Assembly (NCBI GenBank): GCA_003987775.1
Contig: RXJD01000022.1
Location: 1-64,000, forward strand
Length of the DNA stretch: 64,000 nt
Source of the DNA: Mycobacterium sp.
Lineage (GTDB): Bacteria > Actinomycetota > Actinomycetes > Mycobacteriales > Mycobacteriaceae
Reading direction: 5' to 3'
Shown here piece by piece: positions 8,666 to 17,447 of the stretch (within the stretch, counting starts at the first letter, position 1; each line of letters begins with the position of its first letter). The translations under genes were made by a program, and so were the position numbers. The notes under the pieces are model-generated. The model did no database searches and was not told where the DNA came from. It saw only the letters and a program-made list of their open reading frames with translations.

Positions 8666-9799
8666 TTGGATCTCACACTGGACGAAGAAACGCTGGCCTT
8701 TCAGGCCGAGGTCCGCGAGTTTCTCGCGGCCAACCGCGAGCACATTCCGACGAAGTCCTACGACAACGCCGAAGGCTTTGCCCAGCATCGGGTTTGGGAC
8801 AAGGTGCTGTTCGACGCCGGCCTGTCGGTGATCAACTGGCCGGAAAAGTACGGCGGTCGCGACGCGCCGCTGTTGCACTGGGTGGTCTTCGAGGAGGAGT
8901 ACTTTCGCGCCGGAGCGCCCGGGCGGGCAAGCGCCAACGGCACTTCCATGTTGGGGCCCACGCTGTTCGCGCACGGCACCGAAGAACAGCTGGACCGGAT
9001 TCTGCTGAAAATGGCCAGCGGCGAACAGATCTGGGCGCAGGCCTGGTCGGAGCCGGAATCCGGCAGCGATCTGGCATCGCTGCGGTCCACCGCCACCCGG
9101 ACCGACGGCGGCTGGCTGCTCAACGGGCAGAAGATCTGGAGTTCGCGGGCGCCGTTCGCCGACATGGGCTTCGGGCTGTTCCGCTCGGATCCGTCCGCGC
9201 AGCGGCACAACGGGTTGACCTACTTCATGTTCGACCTGAAGGCCGAGGGCGTCACAGTGCGCCCCATCGTCCAACTCGGCGGCGACACCGGCTTCGGCGA
9301 GATCTTCCTCGACGACGTGTTCGTGCCCGACCACGACGTCATCGGCGCTCCCAACGACGGCTGGCGCGCGGCCATGAGCACGTCGAGCAACGAACGCGGC
9401 ATGTCGCTGCGCAGCCCGGCCCGATTCCTGGCCGCGGCCGAGCGACTGGTGAGGCTGTGGAAAGACAGCGGGTCACCGCCGGAGTTCGCCGAACGCGTGG
9501 CCGACGGCTGGATCAAGGCGCAGGCCTACCGCCTGCAGACCTTCGAGACCGTCACCCGTCTGGCCGGCGGCGGCGAGCTGGGGGCCGAATCGTCGGTGAC
9601 GAAGGTGTTCTGGTCAGACCTCGACGTGGAGTTGCACCAGACCGCACTGGACATTCGCGGCGCCGACGGCGAACTCGCCGGGCCGTGGACCGAAGGACTC
9701 CTGTTTGCGCTCGGTGGCCCGATCTACGCCGGCACCAACGAGATTCAGCGCAACATCATCTCGGAACGACTGCTGGGCCTACCCAGGGAGAAGCGCTGA
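8666..9799 (+). CDS. fadE31: Acyl-CoA dehydrogenase FadE31
   Basis: This is a full-length acyl-CoA dehydrogenase of 377 aa, the M. tuberculosis FadE31 length. It carries WAQAWSEPESGSDLAS, NGQKIWSS and the C-terminal YAGTNEIQRNIISERLLGLP. TTG 8666 was chosen because it lies one base after the fadD3 stop and places MDLTLDEETLAF at the normal N-terminus; no ATG or GTG fits. It lies second in the fadD3 operon, followed by two shorter FadE subunits. Mycobacterial steroid FadEs of this kind often form alpha2-beta2 heterotetramers, so pairing with FadE32 or FadE33 is likely. The role is C/D-ring beta-oxidation. Confidence 0.92.
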   Translation: MDLTLDEETLAFQAEVREFLAANREHIPTKSYDNAEGFAQHRVWDKVLFDAGLSVINWPEKYGGRDAPLLHWVVFEEEYFRAGAPGRASANGTSMLGPTLFAHGTEEQLDRILLKMASGEQIWAQAWSEPESGSDLASLRSTATRTDGGWLLNGQKIWSSRAPFADMGFGLFRSDPSAQRHNGLTYFMFDLKAEGVTVRPIVQLGGDTGFGEIFLDDVFVPDHDVIGAPNDGWRAAMSTSSNERGMSLRSPARFLAAAERLVRLWKDSGSPPEFAERVADGWIKAQAYRLQTFETVTRLAGGGELGAESSVTKVFWSDLDVELHQTALDIRGADGELAGPWTEGLLFALGGPIYAGTNEIQRNIISERLLGLPREKR

Positions 9800-10737
9800 T
9801 GGATTTCGCGATAGACGAACAACAGCGAGACTTCGCTGCCAGCATCGACGCCGCGCTGGGTGCCGCGGATCTCCCGGCGGCCGTGCGCGCCTGGGCTGCC
9901 GGTGACACCGCACCCGGCCGCAAGGTGTGGGAACAACTGGCCAACCTGGGCGTCACCGCGTTGATCGTGCCGGAGCGCTACGACGGTATCGATGCCTCGC
10001 CGGTCGATCTGATGGTCGCGATGGAGCGGCTCGGACACTGGTGCGTGCCGGGCCCGGTGACCGAATCCATCGCCGTGGCCCCGATTCTGCTGGCGGACGA
10101 TCAACGCAGCGCGGAGCTGGCCTCCGGCGACCTGATAGCGACTGTCGCGCTTCGGCCGCACGTGCCGCGTGCCGTCGACGCCGACGGCGCCGGACTGGTG
10201 CTGCTGGCGGATCAGGGCAGCGTCAACGAGTGCACAGCGAACCAGCGACACGACTCGGTGGATCCCAGCCGCCGGCTCTACGACGTCGCCGCCTCGGGCG
10301 ATGCGTGGTCAGCGGATACCGAAAAGGCCTACGAATTGGGCGCGCTGGCCACCGCGGCCCAGTTGATCGGCGCGGCCGGGGCGCTGCTGGCCGGTAGCGT
10401 CGACTACGCCAAACAGCGCTCCCAGTTCGGCCGGGTGATCGGCTCGTATCAGGCGATCAAGCACAAGCTCGCGGACGTACACATCGCGGTCGAACTGGCC
10501 CGGCCGCTGGTGTACGGCGCGGCGCTGTCGCTGGAACCGCGCGACGTCAGTGCGGCCAAGGTCGCCGCGGGTGAGGCGGGACTGCTGGCGGCACGCTCGG
10601 CATTGCAGACCCACGGCGCCATCGGCTTCACCCAGGAGCACGACCTGTCGCTGCTGCTGTTGCGGGTGCAGGCACTGCGATCCGCCTGGGGTACAACGGA
10701 ATCACATCGACGCCGAGTACTGGAGGCGCTGTCATGA
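9799..10737 (+). CDS. fadE32: Acyl-CoA dehydrogenase subunit FadE32
   Basis: This 312-aa acyl-CoA dehydrogenase-like protein is shorter than the usual 380 aa. The middle beta-domain is reduced and the classical SEPGAGSD motif is absent, as in partner subunits of heteromeric steroid dehydrogenases. The C-terminal half keeps the YAKQRSQFGRVIGSYQAIKH signature. ATG 9799 shares one base with the fadE31 stop (TGATG). The product probably supplies half of a heterotetrameric FadE acting on a C/D-ring CoA ester. Its place in the KstR2 operon supports this; the exact partner is inferred. Confidence 0.9.
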   Translation: MDFAIDEQQRDFAASIDAALGAADLPAAVRAWAAGDTAPGRKVWEQLANLGVTALIVPERYDGIDASPVDLMVAMERLGHWCVPGPVTESIAVAPILLADDQRSAELASGDLIATVALRPHVPRAVDADGAGLVLLADQGSVNECTANQRHDSVDPSRRLYDVAASGDAWSADTEKAYELGALATAAQLIGAAGALLAGSVDYAKQRSQFGRVIGSYQAIKHKLADVHIAVELARPLVYGAALSLEPRDVSAAKVAAGEAGLLAARSALQTHGAIGFTQEHDLSLLLLRVQALRSAWGTTESHRRRVLEALS

Positions 10738-11690
10738 CTTCCTCTGAAGAACGGGAGATGCTGCGGGAAACCGTGGCGGCCCTGGTGGCCAAGCACGCAA
10801 GCCCGGCTGCGGTGCGCGCGGCGATCGAGTCGGATCGCGGCTACGACGAGTCGCTGTGGCGGCTGCTGTGCGAGCAGGTCGGCGCGGCGGCCCTGGTGGT
10901 CCCCGAGGAACTGGGCGGGGCGGGCGGCGAACTCGCCGATGCGGCAACCGTTTTGCAGGAGCTCGGGCGCGCTCTGGTGCCCTCTCCCCTGCTGGGCACC
11001 ACGTTGGCCGAACTGGCGTTGCTGGCCGGAACCGAACCCGACGCCGAGACGTTGGCAGCGCTCGCCGAGGGCAGCTCCATCGGGGCGCTGGTGCTCGACC
11101 CCGATTACGTGGTCAACGGTGACATCGCCGACGTCGTGGTCGCCGCCGACGAGGGACGGCTCACCCGGTGGACCCGGTTCAGCGCGCAACCGCTGGCGAG
11201 CATGGACCTCACCCGGCGGCTCGCCAGGCTCGAGCCCGAGGAAACCGAGCCGCTGGGCGACGACCCGGGCCTGGCCGACTTCGCGGCAATCCTGTTGGCC
11301 GCCGAGCAGATCGGCGCTGCGGAGCGTTGCCTCGACCTCACCGTCGAGTACGCCAAGAGCCGGGTGCAGTTCGGCCGGCCCATCGGCAGCTTCCAGGCGC
11401 TCAAGCACCGGATGGCCGACCTCTACGTCGTGGTCTCCGCCGCCCGCGCCGTCGTCGACGAAGCCTGCACCGCGCCCGGCCCCACCAACGCCGCCACCGC
11501 ACGACTGGCGGCCACCGAAGCGCTCAACACCGTTGCAGCCGAAGCCATCCAGCTGCACGGCGGCATCGCGATCACCTGGGAGCACGACATGCATCTGTAT
11601 TTCAAACGGGCGCATGGCAGTACCCAATTGCTCGCGTCGCCGCGAGAGCTGCTGGACCGACTAGAATCCGAAGTACTCTCGACACCGTGA
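10734..11690 (+). CDS. fadE33: Acyl-CoA dehydrogenase subunit FadE33
   Basis: This 318-aa acyl-CoA dehydrogenase-like subunit is paralogous to the preceding gene and overlaps it by ATGA. The conserved segment is EYAKSRVQFGRPIGSFQALKH, followed by QLHGGIAITWEHDMHLYFKR near the end. Like FadE32 it has a reduced middle domain without the full SEPGAGSD motif. In M. tuberculosis this gene belongs to the KstR2 regulon and acts in cholesterol C/D-ring breakdown. Tandem translational overlaps from fadE31 to aspB point to stoichiometric production of a complex. Confidence 0.9.
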   Translation: MTSSEEREMLRETVAALVAKHASPAAVRAAIESDRGYDESLWRLLCEQVGAAALVVPEELGGAGGELADAATVLQELGRALVPSPLLGTTLAELALLAGTEPDAETLAALAEGSSIGALVLDPDYVVNGDIADVVVAADEGRLTRWTRFSAQPLASMDLTRRLARLEPEETEPLGDDPGLADFAAILLAAEQIGAAERCLDLTVEYAKSRVQFGRPIGSFQALKHRMADLYVVVSAARAVVDEACTAPGPTNAATARLAATEALNTVAAEAIQLHGGIAITWEHDMHLYFKRAHGSTQLLASPRELLDRLESEVLSTP

Positions 11691-12853
11691 ACGATCATGT
11701 CGCCCAACGGGCCGGCATCCCACCGTTCTATGTGATGGACGTGTGGCTGGCGGCCGCCGAGCGTCAGCGCACCCACGGTGACCTGGTGAACCTGTCGGCC
11801 GGCCAACCCAGCGTGGGCGCCCCGGAACCGGTGCGGGCCGCAGCCGCGGCCGCATTGCATCTCAACCAGTTGGGCTACACGGTGGCGCTGGGTATACCGG
11901 AGCTGCGGGCGGCGATCGCCGCGGATTACCAGCGCCTGCACGGCATCTCCGTGGAACCCGATGCGGTTGTGATCACCACCGGTTCCTCAGGCGGTTTTCT
12001 GCTCGCGTTTCTGGCGTGCTTCGACGTCGGCGACCGCGTCGCGATGGCCAGCCCCGGTTATCCCTGTTACCGAAACATCCTGTCGGCGTTGGGATGTGAG
12101 GTGGTGGAGATACCGTGTGGGCCGGAATCGCGGTTTCAGCCCACCGTGCAGCTGCTGGCGGAACTCGATCCCCCCGTCAAGGGTGTCATCGTCGCCAGTC
12201 CGGCCAATCCGACCGGCACGGTGATCCCCCCTGAAGAACTGGCCGCGATCGCCTCGTGGTGCGACGACTCGGGGGTGCGGTTGATCAGTGACGAGGTGTA
12301 CCACGGCCTGGTCTACGACGGTGCGCCGCCGACCAGTTGCGCGTGGCAGACATCGCGAAACGCGGTGATCGTCAACAGCTTTTCCAAATACTTCGCGATG
12401 ACCGGGTGGCGGCTCGGGTGGCTGGTGGTACCGACGGAGCTGCGCCGCGCGGTGGACTGTCTCACCGGGAATTTCACGATCTGTCCGCCGGTGCTGTCGC
12501 AGATCGCCGCGGTATCGGCGTTCAGCCCCGAGTCGATCGCGGAGGCCGAGGCCAACCTGCAGCACTACTCCGTCAACCGCTCGATGCTGCTGGACGGTCT
12601 GCGCCGGATCGGTGTCGACCGGCTGGCGCCCACCGACGGAGCGTTCTACGTCTACGCCGACGTCTCCGACTTCACCACCGACTCGTTGACGTTCTGCTCG
12701 AAGCTGCTGAATGAAACCGGGGTTGCGATCGCACCGGGCATCGATTTCGACCCGGCACGCGGGAGTTCCTTCGTCCGGCTGTCCTTCGCCGGTCCGACGA
12801 GCGATATCGAGGCGGCGCTACGCCGGATCGGTTCCTGGCTGCCGGGCCAGTAG
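11687..12853 (+). CDS. aspB: PLP-dependent aminotransferase AspB (Rv3565-like)
   Basis: This class I/II fold-type I aminotransferase has 388 aa, equal to Rv3565. Visible features are the cofactor-phosphate region TTGSSGGF, the PANPTGTVI asparagine motif, the SDEVYHGL aspartate and the Schiff-base lysine in NSFSKYFAMTGWRLGW, with the terminal substrate arginine in SFVRLSFAG. GTG 11687 overlaps the fadE33 stop by four bases. It is the last gene of the KstR2 operon, but its substrate in sterol metabolism is unknown, and the aspartate-aminotransferase name is only by homology. Its last 36 bases overlap the 3' end of convergent nat. Confidence 0.9.
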   Translation: MNDHVAQRAGIPPFYVMDVWLAAAERQRTHGDLVNLSAGQPSVGAPEPVRAAAAAALHLNQLGYTVALGIPELRAAIAADYQRLHGISVEPDAVVITTGSSGGFLLAFLACFDVGDRVAMASPGYPCYRNILSALGCEVVEIPCGPESRFQPTVQLLAELDPPVKGVIVASPANPTGTVIPPEELAAIASWCDDSGVRLISDEVYHGLVYDGAPPTSCAWQTSRNAVIVNSFSKYFAMTGWRLGWLVVPTELRRAVDCLTGNFTICPPVLSQIAAVSAFSPESIAEAEANLQHYSVNRSMLLDGLRRIGVDRLAPTDGAFYVYADVSDFTTDSLTFCSKLLNETGVAIAPGIDFDPARGSSFVRLSFAGPTSDIEAALRRIGSWLPGQ

Positions 12854-13660
12854 CGCGTCCACCCGCGCCTGAAGGCCGCCGGGATCGGGTACCTCGATCC
12901 CGAACCGCGTGCGCACGGTGTCCACCACCGCGGCCCCGTCCTCCAGCAGGATTTTTTCGCTGCCGTCAGTCCGGTGGATCGTCAGGGTGCGCCCCGCCAG
13001 GTTCACGCGGGCATCATCGGTGACTGCGGCCACCATCAGACCGGTCACGAAGTGCGACGACGGGTGCGTGGAGACGTACCAGCTTCCCACCGTCAGATCG
13101 ATCGGCGGGCGGGTCTGGGTGGTGAACTCGTACAACGCCTGCCACTGGCCGCGGACTTCGGCCTGCAGGACCATCCCGTCGCCGCGGTCTTCGAGCCGGA
13201 ACCGTTCATGTGCCGTCTGCTGCACGCCGCCGGTTGCCAGGCGCAGCGGCGACGTTGGCGTCTGGCCGCCGAAACCGACATCGACCAGGTACGGTCCCGC
13301 GCAGCCGGGAAAGCTCACCGCGAGCAGGGTGTGTGTCTGGGCCGGCACCGGCGCGTCCGGCGGACTCATCCACACCACGCGTCCGCCGAGCCGGCGCACC
13401 TGAAAGCCGAGTTCGGCCAGCACGTAGCCCATCAGGCCGTTCTGCTCGTAGCAGTAACCGCCGCGGCGCCGGTGAACGAGCTTGTCGGTCAACGCATCTG
13501 CGCTCAGATCGTCGACCGGCACGCCCATGAAGGGGTCGAGGTTCTCGAACGGGATGGTGCGGGTGTGGGCGGTGACCAGCGCCTGCAGCACGTCGAAGGT
13601 CGGCTCGGCCGCACCCTCGTAGCCGACCCGGTCGAAGTATGCGCTCACATCCACTGCCAT
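12818..13660 (-). CDS. nat: Arylamine N-acetyltransferase Nat
   Basis: The catalytic triad is exactly placed: Cys70 (RGGYC), His110 (QTH) and Asp127 (LVDVGFGG), in a 280-aa protein. NATs transfer acetyl or propionyl groups from CoA; the mycobacterial enzyme can use propionyl-CoA derived from cholesterol and affects cell-wall lipids and isoniazid acetylation. In M. tuberculosis nat is the last gene of the hsaACDB operon. Here it is about 15 kb from hsaB, with a kinase, an mce operon and other genes between, so it must use another promoter, presumably in 13661-13756. Its 3' end overlaps convergent aspB by 36 bp. Confidence 0.95.
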   Translation of the reverse strand: MAVDVSAYFDRVGYEGAAEPTFDVLQALVTAHTRTIPFENLDPFMGVPVDDLSADALTDKLVHRRRGGYCYEQNGLMGYVLAELGFQVRRLGGRVVWMSPPDAPVPAQTHTLLAVSFPGCAGPYLVDVGFGGQTPTSPLRLATGGVQQTAHERFRLEDRGDGMVLQAEVRGQWQALYEFTTQTRPPIDLTVGSWYVSTHPSSHFVTGLMVAAVTDDARVNLAGRTLTIHRTDGSEKILLEDGAAVVDTVRTRFGIEVPDPGGLQARVDALLARQPGTDPA

Positions 13661-13756
13661 GAAGCCATTCTGGCCTGAACCGCGACCACGTAGGTTCAGG
13701 TTCGCTACTGTTGACCTCGCGAAACAACCATCGCGCGGAGGGGAAGCGTCGAATAC

Positions 13757-16700
13757 ATGCCCGAAGAAACCGACGGCGCGCCAGTTTCAGGCGGCCTCGC
13801 CGACGAGCTGACCGCCGCTGGCTTCGAGGACGCACGGCAGGTGGGCCGCGGCGGCGCAGGCGTGATCTACCGCTGCTACGAGACGGCCCTCGGGCGACAC
13901 GTCGCGGTCAAGGTCCTGCCGTCGCACTTCGACCAGGAGAGCAGGGAGCGGTTTCTGCGCGAGGGTTACGCGATGGGCGGGCTCTCCGGACATCCGAACA
14001 TCGTGCACATCCTGCGGGTCGGGATGACGGTGAGCAATCGGCCATACATCGTGATGCCCTATCACGCCGCTGATTCCCTCGCGGTCCGGCTGCGTCAGGA
14101 GGGGCCGGTGCCCTGGCCGGAGGCGCTGCGCATCGGGGTGAAGCTCTGCGGGGCACTGGAAACCGCACACCGCAACGGCACCCTGCACCGCGACATCAAG
14201 CCCGCGAACGTACTGATCAATGATTACGGCGAGCCCCAGCTGAGCGACTTCGGCATCGCCCACATCGAAGGCGGATACGAGACGGCGACCGGGTTCTTCT
14301 CCGGCACCATCGACTACACCGCCCCGGAAGTCATGACCGGCAATCCGGCCACGGTGGCCGCGGACATCTACTCGCTGGGCGCCACCATCTATGCGCTGAT
14401 CGCCGGCAACGCCGCGCACGAACGACGCAAAGGCGAGGACCTGATCGCGCAGTACCTGCGGATCAGCTCCACCGGCATCCCGGACATGCGGCCCGACGGC
14501 ATCCCCGATGCGGTGTGCTCAGCGATCGAGCACGCGATGTCGGTGGACCCGGAGCAGCGGCCGGCATCGGCGGAGGCCTTCGGACGGGAACTGCAGGCCG
14601 CCCAGCGCGCCAGCGGGTTGAAGCCCGACTCGATGGCGATCACCAGCGTGGGGGACAACACCGGGCGCACGTCAGTCGCGGCGCCGGGTGTCTCGGTCGC
14701 TCCCCCGGCGGCCACGGGAATGACGCGGGAGATCCCGCCCCCGGGTCGGGACGAAGGCCCCACGTCCGCGATCAGCCGGTCGATCCCCCCGCCGGCTTCG
14801 GATCCCGCCATCACGAGCAACCCGGCCGAGGCCGCGCGGATCCTGCGCGACGCGCACGGCACCCACACTCAGGCGATGGTGACGCCGACCCCGACCACAC
14901 CCCCCACCAAGCCCGCCAACCGCAAGAATCTGCTGCTGATCGGCGCGGCGGTGCTGGTGGTGCTGCTGTTGGTCGCCGGCGGCGTCTTCCTCGCGGTGTC
15001 GGGCGACGACAAGAAGACCAGCGCCTCGAGCCAGTCGCGGACCCAGGCACCGGTCCAGTGGAAGGCGATCACCAATGCGCGCATCGCGCGCGACGCAGCG
15101 GCGACCACGCAATCGGACGGCACCATATGGATTTTCGGCGGCGTCGGCAGCGACGGCAACGTCACCGGACGTCACGAAGGGTACGACCCGGCCATCGACG
15201 AATGGAAGGGCGGCGACGACCTGCCCGCTCCCGTTCAGCGCGCCATGGCGGTGACCTGGCAGGGCAACCCGGTCGTGCTCGGCGGCTGGAAGACGACCGG
15301 CGCCAAACCCGTTGCCACTGACCAGGTTTGGCGAGTGGTGAACAGCCATTGGGTCGAGCTGCCGCACCTGCTGCAACCCCGCGCAGCCGCGGCCGCGGCG
15401 GTGATCGGCGACCGGATCGTCGTCACCGGCGGAGTGGACGCCAGTGGCGCGCTGCTGAACACGACCGAGATCTTCGACGGCAATTCCTGGACGCTGGGCG
15501 CTCCGCTGCCTACGCCGCGCCAGATGCTTGCCGCCGCCACCAACGGCAAGCTGATGTACGTGGTCGGCGGCTCCAGCGGGAGCACCGACTCGGCCGCCGT
15601 CGAGGCCTACGACCCGGACGCGAAGACGTGGTCGACGTTGCCGCCGCTCCCGCGGCCGCGCAGCGATCTCGGTGTCGCGATCGCCGACGGACGATTGGTG
15701 GCGGTCGGTGGTCTGTCCGGGGGCGAGGTCCTCAAAAGTGTGTCGGTGTTCGACTTGATGGCCAAGACCTGGGACGGGTTGCCGGACATGGCGACCGCGC
15801 GGCACGGAATGGCGGTCGCCGCCGTGGAGAAGACGGTGTATGCGATCGGCGGCGCCACCGGGCCGGGCGATCAGCAGGTGGTGTCCGCGGCCGAGGCGCT
15901 CACCCTGCCGGCACGCAAGACGCAGCCCGCCGCGCAATGGCGCACGCTGCCGGACGCGAAGAGTCCGCGGCTGATGATGGCGTGGACGGTGCAGGGCGAC
16001 AAGATCTGGCTGATCAGCGGCTTGTACAACGGATCGGTTCTGACCACGGTCGAAAGTTATGACCCGCGCAGCGGGGTCTGGGAGACCGGGCCACCCCTGC
16101 CCATACCGCTGCACCACGCGGCGGCGGCCACGTACCGCAACGAGGTCGTGGTGCTCGGCGGTGCGAGCGACAATATCGCCGATGCCTCCAACAGGGTCTT
16201 CGCGTTGCGGGGCGGTAGCTGGGTCGAGTTGCCGAGCCTGACCCACGCCCGGGCCGCACCGGCGGCCGCGGTGGTCGGCGACAAGCTCGTGGTCGTGGGC
16301 GGACAGAATGCCAAGCAACTGGTGCAGCAGACCGAGGTGTTCGACGGCACGTCGTGGAAAGACGCGGCCAAGATGCCGACCCCGCGCGAGCACCTCGCGG
16401 CGGTGTCCGACGGCACCTACGTCTACACCGTGGGCGGCCGGTTCCTGTCGGCCGACAAGAACTCGGCGGCGTTCGAGCGGTACGACCCGCAAGCGGACGC
16501 CTGGACGAAATTGGTCGACATGCCGACCCCGCGCGGAAGTTACGGCGCCACGTTCATCGACGGCCGCGTGGTCGCGGTCGGCGGTGAGGAGCCGACACAG
16601 GTGCTGGCCGTGGTGGAGGCGTATGACATCGCCGACGGCAAATGGTCGACGTTGCCGCCGATGCCGACGGCGCGCCACGGCGAGGCGGTGGCGACCGTCG

Positions 16701-16786
16701 GCCACACGATCTACGTGATCGGCGGAGCCAACCGGCCGTCACATGAGGGCGGCACGGCGACGGTGGAGGCACTGGACTTCATGTAG
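13757..16786 (+). CDS. PknK-like Ser/Thr kinase with two extracytoplasmic kelch propellers
   Basis: This is a 1009-aa membrane kinase. Residues about 24-285 form a Hanks kinase: glycine loop GRGGAG at 30-35, VAVK Lys52, HRDIKPAN with Asp146, DFG Asp164 and a TAPE motif. It resembles the PknK kinase domain (HRDxKPxN, EPQLxDFGIA). A Pro/Thr-rich linker leads to one transmembrane helix at about 390-413. Outside are twelve kelch strands ending in GG or a close variant, in two groups of six: IFGG, VLGG, VTGG, VVGG, AVGG, AIGG, then LISG, VLGG, VVGG, TVGG, AVGG, VIGG. The groups are separated by ARKTQPAAQW. Two six-bladed propellers are therefore likely. The ectodomain may sense a wall ligand and signal inward. 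PASTA repeats, the usual ectodomain of PknB, are absent. Confidence 0.9.
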   Translation: MPEETDGAPVSGGLADELTAAGFEDARQVGRGGAGVIYRCYETALGRHVAVKVLPSHFDQESRERFLREGYAMGGLSGHPNIVHILRVGMTVSNRPYIVMPYHAADSLAVRLRQEGPVPWPEALRIGVKLCGALETAHRNGTLHRDIKPANVLINDYGEPQLSDFGIAHIEGGYETATGFFSGTIDYTAPEVMTGNPATVAADIYSLGATIYALIAGNAAHERRKGEDLIAQYLRISSTGIPDMRPDGIPDAVCSAIEHAMSVDPEQRPASAEAFGRELQAAQRASGLKPDSMAITSVGDNTGRTSVAAPGVSVAPPAATGMTREIPPPGRDEGPTSAISRSIPPPASDPAITSNPAEAARILRDAHGTHTQAMVTPTPTTPPTKPANRKNLLLIGAAVLVVLLLVAGGVFLAVSGDDKKTSASSQSRTQAPVQWKAITNARIARDAAATTQSDGTIWIFGGVGSDGNVTGRHEGYDPAIDEWKGGDDLPAPVQRAMAVTWQGNPVVLGGWKTTGAKPVATDQVWRVVNSHWVELPHLLQPRAAAAAAVIGDRIVVTGGVDASGALLNTTEIFDGNSWTLGAPLPTPRQMLAAATNGKLMYVVGGSSGSTDSAAVEAYDPDAKTWSTLPPLPRPRSDLGVAIADGRLVAVGGLSGGEVLKSVSVFDLMAKTWDGLPDMATARHGMAVAAVEKTVYAIGGATGPGDQQVVSAAEALTLPARKTQPAAQWRTLPDAKSPRLMMAWTVQGDKIWLISGLYNGSVLTTVESYDPRSGVWETGPPLPIPLHHAAAATYRNEVVVLGGASDNIADASNRVFALRGGSWVELPSLTHARAAPAAAVVGDKLVVVGGQNAKQLVQQTEVFDGTSWKDAAKMPTPREHLAAVSDGTYVYTVGGRFLSADKNSAAFERYDPQADAWTKLVDMPTPRGSYGATFIDGRVVAVGGEEPTQVLAVVEAYDIADGKWSTLPPMPTARHGEAVATVGHTIYVIGGANRPSHEGGTATVEALDFM

Positions 16787-16893
16787 CACTGCTCAGGGCT
16801 TGTTTTATTTCTGTGGAATATGGGGATCCGCTCCAGACGGCCCTCCGGACGGCCACGGCACAACAGCAAACCGCCCTAGCAATGGAGCTCACC

Positions 16894-17340
16894 ATGAGTA
16901 CCAGCAATATCGTCCTGATCGTGGTTGCCGCACTGGTGATTATCGCGGTGATCGTCGCACTGATCGTCGTGTCCACCAAGGCAAAACGGCGTCGCCAGAT
17001 CCAGCAGGCCGAGGAGATCCGCGAACAGGCCAGAGTGGAGTCTGCCCGCGTCGAGCGTAGGGAAGCGCTGGCCGAGGAAACGGCGGCGCGGGCCCGCGCC
17101 GCGCAGGCCGAGGCGGAGGCCAAGGCCGCCGAAGCAAAACGTCTGCAGGACCGCGCGGCCGCCCATCAGAGTGAGGCCGCGACGTCGCGCGAGCAGCTCG
17201 ATGAGCAGTGGAAGCGCGCCGACACCATCGACCCGAACACCCGGCTCGAGCGCGCCGAACAGTCCCAGGCCCAGGACGCGGTCGTCACCCGCGAAGGTTC
17301 CTACGACGACACCGACCATTACCGCGGGGCGCGCACCTAG
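16894..17340 (+). CDS. Small membrane-anchored coiled-coil protein
   Basis: This 148-aa protein has an N-terminal transmembrane helix (residues about 5-28, IVLIVVAALVIIAVIVALIV). A basic KAKRRR stop-transfer follows, then a highly charged Ala/Glu/Arg heptad-rich segment (about 35-110) typical of a coiled coil, and an acidic tail. ATG 16894 was preferred over an ATG four codons earlier because GGAG lies six bases before it. It lies about 107 bp after the kelch kinase on the same strand and may be its operon partner or substrate. No named family was recognised. Confidence 0.8.
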   Translation: MSTSNIVLIVVAALVIIAVIVALIVVSTKAKRRRQIQQAEEIREQARVESARVERREALAEETAARARAAQAEAEAKAAEAKRLQDRAAAHQSEAATSREQLDEQWKRADTIDPNTRLERAEQSQAQDAVVTREGSYDDTDHYRGART

Positions 17341-17353
17341 CCTCTCCGGCACC

Positions 17354-17406
17354 GGGCCGTCAGCCGGAACGGGAGTTCTCCGCAGCTCCCGTTCGGCTGG
17401 CGGCCC
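17354..17406. terminator. Long bidirectional terminator hairpin
   Basis: GGGCCGTCAGCCGGAACGGG and its near-perfect complement pair over about 21 bp with one bulge and one G-T pair, looping at ttctccgcag. It sits between the stops of the coiled-coil gene and the mce-associated gene and can serve both strands. Confidence 0.75.
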
Positions 17407-17447
17407 GAAAGTTGTTGTACCGGGGGCGCCCTGGTGGATCCGCCCCC

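Noticed and set aside
8794..9798. An N-terminal extension of FadE32 reading through fadE31
   Set aside because: It is a different frame over the strongly coding fadE31 sequence, with an Arg-rich shadow composition.
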